Origin: an uncultured SAR86 cluster bacterium
GTDB taxonomy: Bacteria > Pseudomonadota > Gammaproteobacteria > Magnimaribacterales > D2472
Assembly: GCA_902547295.1 (NCBI GenBank)
Contig: CACCNJ010000005.1
Location: 19,377 to 83,376 of the forward strand
DNA: 64,000 nucleotides
Direction of reading: 5' to 3'
Made by a program: the position numbers and the translations under genes. Positions 34,751 through 42,407 of this stretch are shown here, piece after piece. Position 1 is the first letter of the stretch. Each line of letters starts with the position of its first letter. The notes beneath the pieces are model-generated. The model was not told the origin of the DNA. It saw only the letters and a list, made by a program, of their open reading frames with translations, and did not search any database.

Positions 34751-34774
34751 CGTGCACACCTACAAACGTGTACA
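34751..34774 (+). repeat. direct octamers near the left end of island 2
   Basis: CGTGCACA at 34751-34758 and CGTGTACA at 34767-34774 are 16 bp apart, with a related TGCACATT at 34743-34750. They lie 74-97 bp inside the border and differ from the nonamer of island 1, which would fit a different recombinase having inserted this unit. Confidence 0.4.
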
Positions 34775-34848
34775 TTAATATAAAATTTTTAATTTAAAAA
34801 TTTATTAGAATTTGTCTTTTGAAAAGAAGAAGTGTTTAAAAATGACTA

Positions 34849-35307
34849 TTACTTAATTAAAGACTGAACTAATTCAGGATTTTCTTGAAGTGCAATTCCT
34901 ATGTTTTCACTCAATTTAACTACATCTTCGCTGAGCATTAGCATAGACTTCTCAATCATAAGAGATTGTTTGTTGGTTATAGAGATTCCCTCCTTGGTTT
35001 TCATAAAATTATAAAGTGCTAATATTTCATCATCAGAATAAATATCTTTATACAGAGCAGGAACTTTTTTCTCAACGTTGTTTAAATATTCATTTATAAA
35101 AGGATCTAAGAAATCACTCATTGCTTTGCTTTTAACATTTAAACCCATTGATTCCATCATGGTGTACATAGTATTTTTCATTGTATCTTCTTGTTGTGAG
35201 AGGAATTGTTCTTGAACAATGAAGTTTACCATCTCATCAACAGAAATTTCGTCCGCGCTAATAAAAGTATTAAAAATTAAAACAAAAGAGATATAAATTT
35301 TTTTCAT
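34849..35307 (-). CDS. DUF2059-like secreted protein
   Basis: A 152-aa protein with an N-terminal signal peptide (MKKIYISFVLIFNTFISA) and a helical mature part. KDIYSDDEILALYNFMKTKEGISITNKQ near 82-109 resembles the DUF2059 block, where a short helix is followed by an F/Y-x-T-x-x-G turn. ATG at 35307 is chosen over one two codons upstream because it gives a standard signal peptide. It lies alone in island 2. Function unknown; DUF2059 proteins are periplasmic or outer-membrane associated. Confidence 0.68.
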   Translation of the reverse strand: MKKIYISFVLIFNTFISADEISVDEMVNFIVQEQFLSQQEDTMKNTMYTMMESMGLNVKSKAMSDFLDPFINEYLNNVEKKVPALYKDIYSDDEILALYNFMKTKEGISITNKQSLMIEKSMLMLSEDVVKLSENIGIALQENPELVQSLIK

Positions 35308-35390
35308 GAACAAATCTTATATAAAAAGAAATGTAAGTTTAAGTATAAAATTTATTAATATATATTTAATCAATTTAGTAAATTTAAATA

Positions 35391-35424
35391 CGAGCAGGAC
35401 TGTTTAAATTTATCACCTTGCTCG
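35391..35424. repeat. dyad next to the third tRNA-Phe fragment
   Basis: CGAGCA-GG at 35391-35398 pairs with CC-T-TGCTCG at 35416-35424 (one bulged base) around a 17-nt AT-rich loop. It ends 12 bp before the third attachment repeat. The surrounding 120 bp from 35314 is otherwise AT-rich without a gene. Confidence 0.4.
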
Positions 35425-35436
35425 GTTTCAATAAAA

Positions 35437-35482
35437 ACTGAAAATCCTTGTGTCGGTGGTTCGATCCCACCTCTGGGCACCA
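35437..35482 (+). repeat. attachment-site repeat, copy 3 of the tRNA-Phe 3' end
   Basis: A third exact 46-bp copy of the tRNA-Phe 3' end, again from the anticodon loop to CCA. It marks the outer right border of the tandem island region. The next gene begins 28 bp later; longer reading-frame starts for that gene run into this repeat and are not real. Confidence 0.92.
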
Positions 35483-35509
35483 TTAAATATCTTAAGATAC
35501 AATACACAC

Positions 35510-36487
35510 ATGATATCAAAACAACAAAAGCCAATAAAATCTGGATTTCATGCTAAAACAAATGCTGATGAAATAATAAAAGGAGTTGATCTTAGTAATA
35601 AAGTAGCCATTGTTACAGGTGGTTACTCAGGAATTGGACTTGAGGCCACTAGAGAACTTATTAATGCTGGTGCGAAAGTGATTATTCCAGCTAAAAGAGA
35701 AGAAATTGCTACAAAGAATCTTCAAGGCATAGTATCTAAAGAAGATATTATTGAAATGGATCTTGGCAATTTAAATTCGGTTAAAAACTTTACAGATGGT
35801 TTTAAAGAAAAGTTTAATAAATTAGATCTATTAATTAACAATGCAGGAATTATGGCCTGTCCCGAGACTAGAATAGGAAATAAATGGGAGAGTCAATTTG
35901 CTGTTAATCATATTGGGCACTTCTTGCTTACAAAAGAATTAATGAACACAATGGCAGAGAATGATGGTGCAAGATTTGTAAGCCTTTCGTCTTCAGCCCA
36001 TTCACTTACAGGAATGCTTTGGGATGATATTCACTTTCAAAATAATCCTTATGATAAATGGATGGCATATGGTCAATCTAAAACAGCGTCTTCACTAATT
36101 GCTATCGAATTTAATAGAAGAATGATAGATAAAGGTGTTTCTGGGTTTTCCGTGCATCCAGGCGGCATTCTTACACCTCTGCAACGGCACCTTCAAAAAG
36201 AAGAAATGGTGGCTCTGGGTTGGATGGACGAGAACGGATCACCTTCAGAGATGGCAAAAAATTTCTTTAAAACGACTAGTCAAGGTGCATCAACTACTCT
36301 TTGGTGCGCAACCAGCTCTAGCCTAAATGGAATAGGTGGAGTATTTTGTGAAGACTGTGATATTGCAAAAAGAAAAAATGAAGTAGATGAGTCACTACAG
36401 AGATATTTTGGTGTTGCCGATTGGGCTGTTGATACTGAAGAGGCATCAAAATTATGGGATGTGACTGAAAAAATGCTTGTATCGTGA
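35510..36487 (+). CDS. short-chain dehydrogenase (retinol dehydrogenase/WWOX-like)
   Basis: A 325-aa SDR. It has VAIVTGGYSGIGLEATREL near 28-46 (TGxxxGIG), NNAGIMACPETR near 108, SSSAHSLTG near 155, and the catalytic YGQSKTAS near 183. PGGILTPLQRH near 214 matches the retinol dehydrogenase/protochlorophyllide reductase-like group. Substrate unknown. I use ATG at 35510 (MISKQQKPIKSG), since earlier in-frame codons lie in the tRNA fragment. Its stop overlaps the next GTG start by 4 bp. Confidence 0.87.
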   Translation: MISKQQKPIKSGFHAKTNADEIIKGVDLSNKVAIVTGGYSGIGLEATRELINAGAKVIIPAKREEIATKNLQGIVSKEDIIEMDLGNLNSVKNFTDGFKEKFNKLDLLINNAGIMACPETRIGNKWESQFAVNHIGHFLLTKELMNTMAENDGARFVSLSSSAHSLTGMLWDDIHFQNNPYDKWMAYGQSKTASSLIAIEFNRRMIDKGVSGFSVHPGGILTPLQRHLQKEEMVALGWMDENGSPSEMAKNFFKTTSQGASTTLWCATSSSLNGIGGVFCEDCDIAKRKNEVDESLQRYFGVADWAVDTEEASKLWDVTEKMLVS

Positions 36488-37446
36488 GTCAGGTAAATAC
36501 ACTTTTTGAAAATATTGAGCCTTTTTCAACAGGTTACTTAGAAGTTGATGAGCATAAAATTTATTATGAGGAATGTGGAAATCCAAATGGGAAGCCTGCT
36601 GTTTTTCTTCATGGAGGACCAGGTGGCGGTGGTAGTGCAAAAGTAAGAGGATTTTTTAATCCAGAGTTATTTAGAATTGTGGTATTTGATCAACGCGGTT
36701 GCGGAAGAAGCAAACCTCATGCATGTCTAAAAAATAATACAACTTGGAATCTAGTTGAGGATATTGAGATGCTAAAAGAAAAGCTCAAGATAAAAAAATG
36801 GCTTATTTTTGGTGGTTCTTGGGGAAGCACACTAGCATTAGCTTATGCTCAAACATATCCTAATTCAGTTTCAGAACTAGTTCTAAGAGGAATATTTATG
36901 TTAAGAGACAAGGAACTAAAATGGTTTTATCAAGATGGTGCTAGCAGAATATTTCCTGAGGCTTGGGAGGGATTCTTAAAACCAATTAACCAAGAAAATA
37001 GACATAATTTAATGGATGCTTACTACAAAATTTTTACAGGTGATGATGACGAAAAAAAAATGGAGGCAGCAGTAGCATGGTCTAAGTGGGAAGGATCTGT
37101 AAGTACACTAAGTCATAAAGCTGACATGGTCTCATCATATTCTGAGTCAAAGTTTGCTTTAGCCTTTGCCCTTATTGAAAATCATTATTTTGTTAACAAG
37201 GGTTTTCTTGATAGAGAGGATCAATTAATTGCATCAGAGTCGATTGATAAAATTCGTCATATACCTGCAAAAATAATCCAAGGTAGATATGATATTGTTT
37301 GTCCGATGGAAACAGCATGGGAACTTAAAAAAAATTGGCCTGAAGCAGAATTAATAGTTGCGCCCTCCTCAGGACATAGTGCATTTGAAAAAGAAATTAC
37401 TCATGAACTTGTTAGGGCAACTGAGGAATTTGCAAAAAATGATTAA
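36484..37446 (+). CDS. pip: proline iminopeptidase
   Basis: This alpha/beta hydrolase removes N-terminal proline from peptides. The 320-aa protein (usual length about 315) has the oxyanion motif HGGPGGGG near 43-50, DQRGCGRSKPHA near 70-81, and the nucleophile elbow GGSWGSTLAL near 109-118. The late acid is in QGRYDIVCP near 263-271, and the histidine in SSGHSAFE near 297-304. The start is GTG at 36484, overlapping the SDR stop. It overlaps the next gene by 8 bp. Confidence 0.93.
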   Translation: MSQVNTLFENIEPFSTGYLEVDEHKIYYEECGNPNGKPAVFLHGGPGGGGSAKVRGFFNPELFRIVVFDQRGCGRSKPHACLKNNTTWNLVEDIEMLKEKLKIKKWLIFGGSWGSTLALAYAQTYPNSVSELVLRGIFMLRDKELKWFYQDGASRIFPEAWEGFLKPINQENRHNLMDAYYKIFTGDDDEKKMEAAVAWSKWEGSVSTLSHKADMVSSYSESKFALAFALIENHYFVNKGFLDREDQLIASESIDKIRHIPAKIIQGRYDIVCPMETAWELKKNWPEAELIVAPSSGHSAFEKEITHELVRATEEFAKND

Positions 37447-37933
37447 CATTAGTTTCATTGGTATGGCGGCTTGTGGTAAATCTACAATCGGAAAAGCTGT
37501 TGCTAATAAAATAGGTGTCAGCTTTGTTGATACCGATTTGCTTATTGAACAAAAACATGCGGCCACACTTGAAGAAATCAAAAATAAATATGATTACAAA
37601 TTTGTAAGAGATGAAGAGGAAAAAGTAATACTTGGTCTAAACTCATCGAATAGAATCATATCTACTGGTGGAAGTGCAGTCTATTCTGCAAAATCGATGG
37701 AACATCTTAAAAAATTTTCTAAAGTCATATATATAAATACACCTCTTGAGATAATTATGGAAAGAATTGATATTGATCAAAAAAGAGGTCTTGCAGTTCC
37801 AGAGGGGATGTCAATTCCTGAGATTTACTCTGAAAGAGAGCCTATGTATCAAAAATACTGCGAGACAATTTTGGATGGATCAAAAACTATTGATCAGCTT
37901 GTTGGTGAAACCATAAAACAATTGCATGAGTAA
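37439..37933 (+). CDS. shikimate kinase-family protein
   Basis: A 164-aa P-loop kinase. FIGMAACGKSTIGKAVA at 6-22 is the Walker A region, DTD at 33-35 is the substrate/magnesium motif of shikimate kinases, FVRDEEEKV near 56-64 carries an Arg, and STGGSAVYS near 78-86 replaces the usual GGG segment with GGS. The lid region is unusual (RGLAVPEGMSIPEIYSEREPMY) compared with AroK's RPLL pattern. It may be AroK or a paralogue acting on another substrate. ATG at 37439 lies within the pip 3' end; earlier in-frame starts are implausible. Confidence 0.75.
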   Translation: MINISFIGMAACGKSTIGKAVANKIGVSFVDTDLLIEQKHAATLEEIKNKYDYKFVRDEEEKVILGLNSSNRIISTGGSAVYSAKSMEHLKKFSKVIYINTPLEIIMERIDIDQKRGLAVPEGMSIPEIYSEREPMYQKYCETILDGSKTIDQLVGETIKQLHE

Positions 37934-38597
37934 AAATATTTTAATTGTTGGAGCTTCTGGTTTAGTCGGCGGCGAAATACTTAAAAACTTAAAAACAACC
38001 AATAATGACTTAATTTTACTCAGTAGAAAAAAGGTTCTATATGAAAATAATGTTAATCAAATAGTTATTGATTTTGAGGATATTGATTCTTTGGATACAA
38101 ATCTCAATATCGATGAAATTTATATCGCAATTGGGCATAAATTAAGCCTTTCTGAGCTTGTTTATATAAAAAGAAATAATAGAAAAAGTTTTGTTAATGT
38201 AGATTATAACTACATTAAAAAAGTTGCTGAATTTGCTAAAAACTGTGGAGCTAATTCAGTTGGTTTGATATCTGCAATCGGGGCAAATACTAAATCTTTG
38301 AATACATACTTAAAAGTTAAAGGTGATGTTGAGCAGGAGATTAAATTAGTTGGATATAAAAAAATTATTATTGCTCATCCAAGTCATTTGTTAGGAAAGC
38401 GTGCTGGAGAAGATATTCCTTTGAATGTAAAAGTATTTGAACAAATAACAAACTTATTTGGCCTCCTAATGATTGGGCCATTACAAAAATTTAGAAATGT
38501 AGAGGCAAAAAAAGTGGCTAAAGCAATCATTTCCAAAATGGATTCAGTTGAAGAAGGCATTCACTATATAGATTATAAATATTTCAAAAATTTTTAA
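37926..38597 (+). CDS. NAD(P)-binding oxidoreductase of the HTATIP2/YraR type
   Basis: A 223-aa Rossmann protein. ILIVGASGLVGGEILKNL at 4-21 is a GxxGxxG nucleotide site, YIAIGHKLS near 68 and VGLISAIGANTKSLNTYLKVKGDVEQEI near 118-145 (two shorter blocks) have the family's S-x-x-GA and Y-x-x-x-K elements, and HPSHLLGKR near 158 resembles YraR/TIP30 proteins. Substrate unknown. It overlaps the shikimate kinase-like gene by 8 bp and converges on the next gene. Confidence 0.8.
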   Translation: MSKNILIVGASGLVGGEILKNLKTTNNDLILLSRKKVLYENNVNQIVIDFEDIDSLDTNLNIDEIYIAIGHKLSLSELVYIKRNNRKSFVNVDYNYIKKVAEFAKNCGANSVGLISAIGANTKSLNTYLKVKGDVEQEIKLVGYKKIIIAHPSHLLGKRAGEDIPLNVKVFEQITNLFGLLMIGPLQKFRNVEAKKVAKAIISKMDSVEEGIHYIDYKYFKNF

Positions 38598-38844
38598 CCC
38601 TCTTGTTTTTAGTTTTAATTATTTTCTTTATGCCGTTACATGCATTAAGAAGCCAAAATGCATTTGCAAATACAAAGTAGTATAAACCTAGATATAGTTG
38701 CACAATTATCGCGAAAAAGCTTCCAGCAATGACAGCAGAAAGTCCTACCATTCTTTTTTTGGCTTTTTTTGAAACAACAAGAGGCGCGGCTATCAAAGTA
38801 CCGAAAAAAACACTCAATAATTGAATTAAATCAAGCATATTCAT
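38584..38844 (-). CDS. small two-to-three-helix membrane protein
   Basis: An 86-aa hydrophobic protein with helices at about 4-23 (LIQLLSVFFGTLIAAPLVVS), 34-55 and possibly 56-70, ending in a Lys/Arg-rich tail. I do not recognise the family. The start is uncertain: ATG at 38844 and 38838 are both possible and neither has a Shine-Dalgarno sequence. The start lies within one arm of a perfect 16-bp inverted repeat. It overlaps the 3' end of the preceding plus-strand gene by 14 bp. Confidence 0.55.
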   Translation of the reverse strand: MNMLDLIQLLSVFFGTLIAAPLVVSKKAKKRMVGLSAVIAGSFFAIIVQLYLGLYYFVFANAFWLLNACNGIKKIIKTKNKRVKNF

Positions 38845-38883
38845 ACTAATAAACACTCAGAATATGCTTATTAGTATGAATAT
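38837..38883. repeat. perfect 16-bp inverted repeat between divergent small genes
   Basis: ATATTCATACTAATAA at 38837-38852 is the exact reverse complement of TTATTAGTATGAATAT at 38868-38883, with a 15-bp spacer. It covers the start of the minus-strand membrane protein and precedes the plus-strand secreted-protein gene by about 100 bp. It could be an operator for both, a transcript hairpin, or a remnant of a small duplication. Confidence 0.7.
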
Positions 38884-38986
38884 TGGCGCGTATTATGAAT
38901 ACTTAAAATTAAAAGTAAAGATATTTTTGGAACTTTTGGAAAAAAAATGTAATCTAATATATGTCAACAAATATAAGGTGATTATT

Positions 38987-39358
38987 ATGAAGAATTTTAC
39001 AATTATATTAAGTTTTTTTCTTTGTTTTATGCTTGTCGCAGACGATCATAAAGACAAGAAAGAAACTATGAAGGATAAGTTTATGAACAATCCAAACTAT
39101 CTTATGGATTTTAAAGAATGCAAAGAAATGAAAGATGGAGTCTTTGGATTACTCTCTTTAGGCGACTCGGTTTGGAAAGAAATTGAACTCAATCCTGAGA
39201 ACGAAGAAAAATGGCTTGAGGTTAGTATTTTGGCAGATATGGCGGCTAACTATTCAACTATTTATGATGTTTGGTGCAAGGACATGATTAATCATAGAAT
39301 GAAAATGAGAATGATGTCTGAAAAAAAGAAAGGTAAAAAAGAAAAAGAAGATAATTAA
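38987..39358 (+). CDS. small secreted hypothetical protein
   Basis: A 123-aa protein with a signal peptide MKNFTIILSFFLCFMLVA and a charged mature part. The middle has two cysteines (FKECKEM and VWCKDMI) that could form a disulfide, and the tail is a Lys/Glu-rich, Met-rich stretch. I choose ATG at 38987 because AAGGTG lies 6-11 bp ahead and the signal peptide then starts correctly; an upstream ATG at 38864 would add 41 non-signal residues. No recognised family. Converges with the next gene, overlapping by 4 bp. Confidence 0.6.
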   Translation: MKNFTIILSFFLCFMLVADDHKDKKETMKDKFMNNPNYLMDFKECKEMKDGVFGLLSLGDSVWKEIELNPENEEKWLEVSILADMAANYSTIYDVWCKDMINHRMKMRMMSEKKKGKKEKEDN

Positions 39359-39579
39359 AATTTTCCTCTTTGAAACCTCATTCTTATTGCATAAACCCTT
39401 ATTAAAGCTACAACGGTAATAATTAACTGAACGAAAATTGATATTTTTATAGGATCTGCCCATTGCCAATTATCAATTGTTAGCCATAAAAGATATGTTT
39501 GTAATGGAAAATTAATTACAGCGCCCATCATTACAACAATAACTGCTTCTCTTAGAGCAACTTTTTCTGTTTTATTCAT
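39355..39579 (-). CDS. small two-helix membrane protein
   Basis: A 74-aa protein with hydrophobic segments at about 12-33 and 45-63 separated by a short loop (TIDNWQWADP), and a basic C-terminal end (RMRFQRGKF). It resembles small DUF7220-type or holin-like membrane proteins in layout only. It is followed upstream by a YbjQ family gene on the same strand, 8 bp away. Function unknown. Confidence 0.6.
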   Translation of the reverse strand: MNKTEKVALREAVIVVMMGAVINFPLQTYLLWLTIDNWQWADPIKISIFVQLIITVVALIRVYAIRMRFQRGKF

Positions 39580-39587
39580 ATTTCTTC

Positions 39588-39914
39588 CTATTTAATTTTG
39601 ACACCAGTCCCATAAGCTAAGATTTCTGCTGCTCCACTAGCTACAGTTGAAGTCTGAAATCTAAACCCAAGGACTGCATTGGCACCTTTGGATTTTGCAT
39701 CTTCTATCATTCTTGCATATGCCTGCTCTCTTGAAGTCTGTAAAAGTTTAGAATAGCCAACAAGCTCTCCTCCAACTATGTTTTTAAGATTTGCTAGAAA
39801 GTCTGAGCCAACATTTCTCGCTCTTACAGTACTTCCTTGAACAAGACCAATATGTTTTTCAATCTCAGCACCGTCGATATCATATGTGGTTACTACTATA
39901 AAATCTTCATCCAT
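39588..39914 (-). CDS. YbjQ family protein (UPF0145)
   Basis: A 108-aa protein with the YbjQ/DUF74 pattern. VVTTYDIDGAEIEKHIGLVQGSTVRARNVG near 7-36 (two blocks), GGELVGYSKLL near 48-58, REQAYARMIEDAKSKGANAVLGFRF near 62-86 and a closing GTGVKIK match the family along its length. It forms pentamers in solved homologues and is called heavy-metal-binding in databases, but the role is unproven. Confidence 0.87.
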   Translation of the reverse strand: MDEDFIVVTTYDIDGAEIEKHIGLVQGSTVRARNVGSDFLANLKNIVGGELVGYSKLLQTSREQAYARMIEDAKSKGANAVLGFRFQTSTVASGAAEILAYGTGVKIK

Positions 39915-39950
39915 GACTTTTTCCTAATAATGGTTTAAGTTATAAATATA

Positions 39951-40283
39951 ATGCAAGAATTAGTAGAAGCAAAGTTTTCAATTGGAAATGTTGTAAAACA
40001 TAAATTTCTTAATTTTCGTGGTGTTATTTTTGATTTAGATCCTTCTTTTAATAACACTGAAGAATGGTATAACTCGATTCCAAAGGACTTCAGACCAAAA
40101 AAAGACCAACCCTTTTATCATGTTTTTGCAGAAAATGAAGAAATATTTTATATCGCTTATGTCTCAGAGCAAAATTTAATTAATGATGTTGAAAGTGGTC
40201 CTGCAAATCATCCTGATATTAAGAAAATTTTTTCACACTTTGATGGAAATTCTTATATTCCGCATAATTTAGCAACAAACTAA
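39951..40283 (+). CDS. hspQ: heat shock protein HspQ
   Basis: A 110-aa protein matching HspQ (YccV), a small heat-shock protein that also acts as a specificity factor for the Lon protease and was first noted for binding hemimethylated DNA. KFSIGNVVKHKFLNFRGVIFDLDP near 8-31 (in part) and QPFYHVFAEN near 54 are the family blocks. Length is normal. It ends overlapping the convergent aminotransferase by 4 bp. Confidence 0.92.
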   Translation: MQELVEAKFSIGNVVKHKFLNFRGVIFDLDPSFNNTEEWYNSIPKDFRPKKDQPFYHVFAENEEIFYIAYVSEQNLINDVESGPANHPDIKKIFSHFDGNSYIPHNLATN

Positions 40284-41491
40284 ACACTAATTTCAAAATG
40301 AGCAACTTCTACAGAGGTTATAAAAACATTCATAGCATCAGCTAGCTCTTCTTTACTTACATATGTAGGAGCTAACCTAATAACGCTATCATTAGGATCA
40401 TAATTTTTAGGAAAAGTAGAGCCAGCAGGAGTTATTAATACGCCAAGATCTTTACATAATTTTACAACCTTGGATGCGATAGGTTTTGAAGTGGAATATG
40501 TAATAAAGTATCCCCCGGTTGGTTTAGAAAATGAACCACATTCCTCCGGAAGTTTTTTTAAATAGTCATATGCTAACTCAAACTTTGGTCTCACTAATTC
40601 AGCATGTTTTTTCATATGGGACTTGATATTTTCAACATTCTTGAAAAACTCAACATGTCTTTTTTGATTTAATTTATCAGGACAGATAATCATTGTTGTT
40701 CTTACCTTTTTAATCAAATCTAATGAGTGTCCTGAAGTAGCCATAAAAGAGATCCCACCTCCACCAAAAGTAACTTTTGAAAAAGAGGTTGTAACTACGG
40801 TTTGATCTTGCACATTAGACTCCTCAACAACTTGCCATAAAGGTTTTTGTTCTGGAGTTGGTAAAAAGTCATGAATCAAATATGCATGATCAAAAAGAAA
40901 CAAAAATTTATTTGAATATTGCGATCCTATTTCAAACATCTTTTTTAAATTCTCATCTGAATAAATTTCTCCAGATGGATTTGAATGTTTTGGAACACAT
41001 AATATTCCTACATAATCATCTCCAGTTTTTAGTACATCTTCAAACGCATTTAAATCTATACCATCATCAGTTAAAGGAATCGGTACCGCTTCAATCCCAA
41101 AATCCTCAAGCATCATAAAATGTCTATCAAATCCTGGTACTGGGCATATAAATTTTGGATTTTTTAAATTTTTCCAAGGAATTGGTTCTGCAAAAAGGAA
41201 ATTTGAAAGAACTGTTTGATATGTAAGTAAAAGACTTGATTGTTCCCCCGCAAGAATATTCTCAATAGGAGCGTTTAAGAGTTCAGAACCAAGTCTTCTT
41301 GCTTCAATTATTCCAAAAGGCTCGCCATAGTTCCTTAGATCTGCGCCATCATCTGATGAAGTAGGAATAGATATATCAATAAGATCATTAGATAGGTCTA
41401 GTTGATCTTTGTCTGGCTTTCCTCGAGTAATATCAATAGATATTTGCTTTTCTTTCAAGGAATTAAATCTTTCTATAATTTCTTGGTGCAT
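40280..41491 (-). CDS. aspartate-type aminotransferase (MocR-like PLP fold, subgroup Ic)
   Basis: A 403-aa fold-type I PLP enzyme. ITRGKPDKDQLDLS near 21-34, LRNYGEPFGI near 52-61, GEQSSLLLTYQ near 82-92, FDHAYLIHDF near 200 and the lysine segment TSFSKVTFGGGG near 236-247 match the family that includes the unusual aspartate aminotransferase of Corynebacterium. It probably transfers an amino group between aspartate (or a similar amino acid) and 2-oxoglutarate; substrate is inferred. The gene stands alone between convergent hspQ and divergent rmuC. Confidence 0.85.
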   Translation of the reverse strand: MHQEIIERFNSLKEKQISIDITRGKPDKDQLDLSNDLIDISIPTSSDDGADLRNYGEPFGIIEARRLGSELLNAPIENILAGEQSSLLLTYQTVLSNFLFAEPIPWKNLKNPKFICPVPGFDRHFMMLEDFGIEAVPIPLTDDGIDLNAFEDVLKTGDDYVGILCVPKHSNPSGEIYSDENLKKMFEIGSQYSNKFLFLFDHAYLIHDFLPTPEQKPLWQVVEESNVQDQTVVTTSFSKVTFGGGGISFMATSGHSLDLIKKVRTTMIICPDKLNQKRHVEFFKNVENIKSHMKKHAELVRPKFELAYDYLKKLPEECGSFSKPTGGYFITYSTSKPIASKVVKLCKDLGVLITPAGSTFPKNYDPNDSVIRLAPTYVSKEELADAMNVFITSVEVAHFEISV

Positions 41492-41519
41492 AATATATGT
41501 GTAATTTTATACTAACATC

Positions 41520-42407
41520 ATGATTAATTACTTAATATTTATATCTTTAATTCTCATTTTAGGGGTATTAATTTATCTAATCTTTAGTATAAAAAATAAA
41601 GAGACCTCAGATATTGGAGAAACTCAAATACTTCAAAACAAACTTAACGAAGTTTCAAATGATATAAATAAGATAGAAATCGACTTAGCATCAGTAACTA
41701 CACCAATTAATGAATTAAATAGGTTCTTAGGAGGAAATGTTACAACTGGAAGGCTTGGCGAATGGAGTCTTGAGTCAATTGTTCAAGATATAATGCCAAG
41801 CGATAGTTATAAATTTCAGGCTCAAATAAATTCTGAATCGTCTGACAGAGTAGATTGTGCAATAACAAGTGCAGAGGGCTTTATTATCCCTATTGATTCA
41901 AAGTTTTATGCTGGTCAATATCAAAACTATCAATCAGCAAGTAATGATGTAGATAGAAAAAAGGTTTTGAGGGATCTCAGGACCGCTTTATTGAGAGATG
42001 CTGAGGATATTTCTAACAAATATATTTTGCAAAATACTACATCTAATTATGCTGTGCTTTACATAGCCTCAGAAAAGCTAATCGATCTTGTGGATATGAT
42101 TGATAACTTAAGACAAGAGTGTCTCACAGAAAAAAAGATTCTTATATTAGGACCTAATACGCTAGCTGCCTTTCTTGATACTATAAGAGTCGGACATCAT
42201 TATTTAAAGTTAAATGAAACTGCAGCGAAAGTTGCCAAAGTTGTGAGCGATATTCAAAAAGAATTTTCTAATCTAGATTTAAGTACAGAATCTGTAATTA
42301 AAAGATTAGATGGCGCTTTAAAGGATGTTCAAAAACTTCAAACTAGGGTAAATGTTCTAGGAAATAAACTAGAAAAAGGCGCAGAAAGTTTAGACGAAGA
42401 GCAATAA
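41520..42407 (+). CDS. rmuC: RmuC family protein, short form
   Basis: RmuC is linked to limiting recombination at inverted repeats and has a nuclease-like core. Here it is 295 aa against about 475 in E. coli. A single N-terminal helix (2-22) and a brief coiled coil (about 36-62) lead into the core, with GRLGEWSLESIV near 77-88, DRVDCAI near 107-113, IPIDSKFYAGQYQNY near 121-135 and ILGPNTLAAFLDTIRVG near 209-225. The long coiled coil of larger homologues is trimmed. It overlaps the next ABC permease by one base. Confidence 0.88.
   Translation: MINYLIFISLILILGVLIYLIFSIKNKETSDIGETQILQNKLNEVSNDINKIEIDLASVTTPINELNRFLGGNVTTGRLGEWSLESIVQDIMPSDSYKFQAQINSESSDRVDCAITSAEGFIIPIDSKFYAGQYQNYQSASNDVDRKKVLRDLRTALLRDAEDISNKYILQNTTSNYAVLYIASEKLIDLVDMIDNLRQECLTEKKILILGPNTLAAFLDTIRVGHHYLKLNETAAKVAKVVSDIQKEFSNLDLSTESVIKRLDGALKDVQKLQTRVNVLGNKLEKGAESLDEEQ

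Larger units (their letters stand above)
34678..35482 (+). mobile_element. tRNA-Phe integrated island 2 (remnant)
   Basis: An 805-bp unit between the second and third copies of the 46-bp tRNA-Phe 3' end. It holds one gene, a DUF2059-like secreted protein, plus repeats near the left end (CGTGCACA at 34751-34758, CGTGTACA at 34767-34774) and a dyad before the right border. No recombinase. As the outer of two tandem units it is probably the older insertion, now decayed. It is also possible that the gene is ordinary chromosomal sequence captured between repeats. Confidence 0.55.

Noticed and set aside
31748..35436. Integrase, transposase or excisionase gene in the islands
   Set aside because: I looked for tyrosine recombinase (R...HxxR...Y), serine recombinase and DDE motifs in all frames listed for this region and found none.
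35450..35509. Longer N-terminus for the SDR at 35510
   Set aside because: The extra codons lie in the third tRNA-Phe fragment and its flank; the ATG at 35510 gives the normal SDR start.
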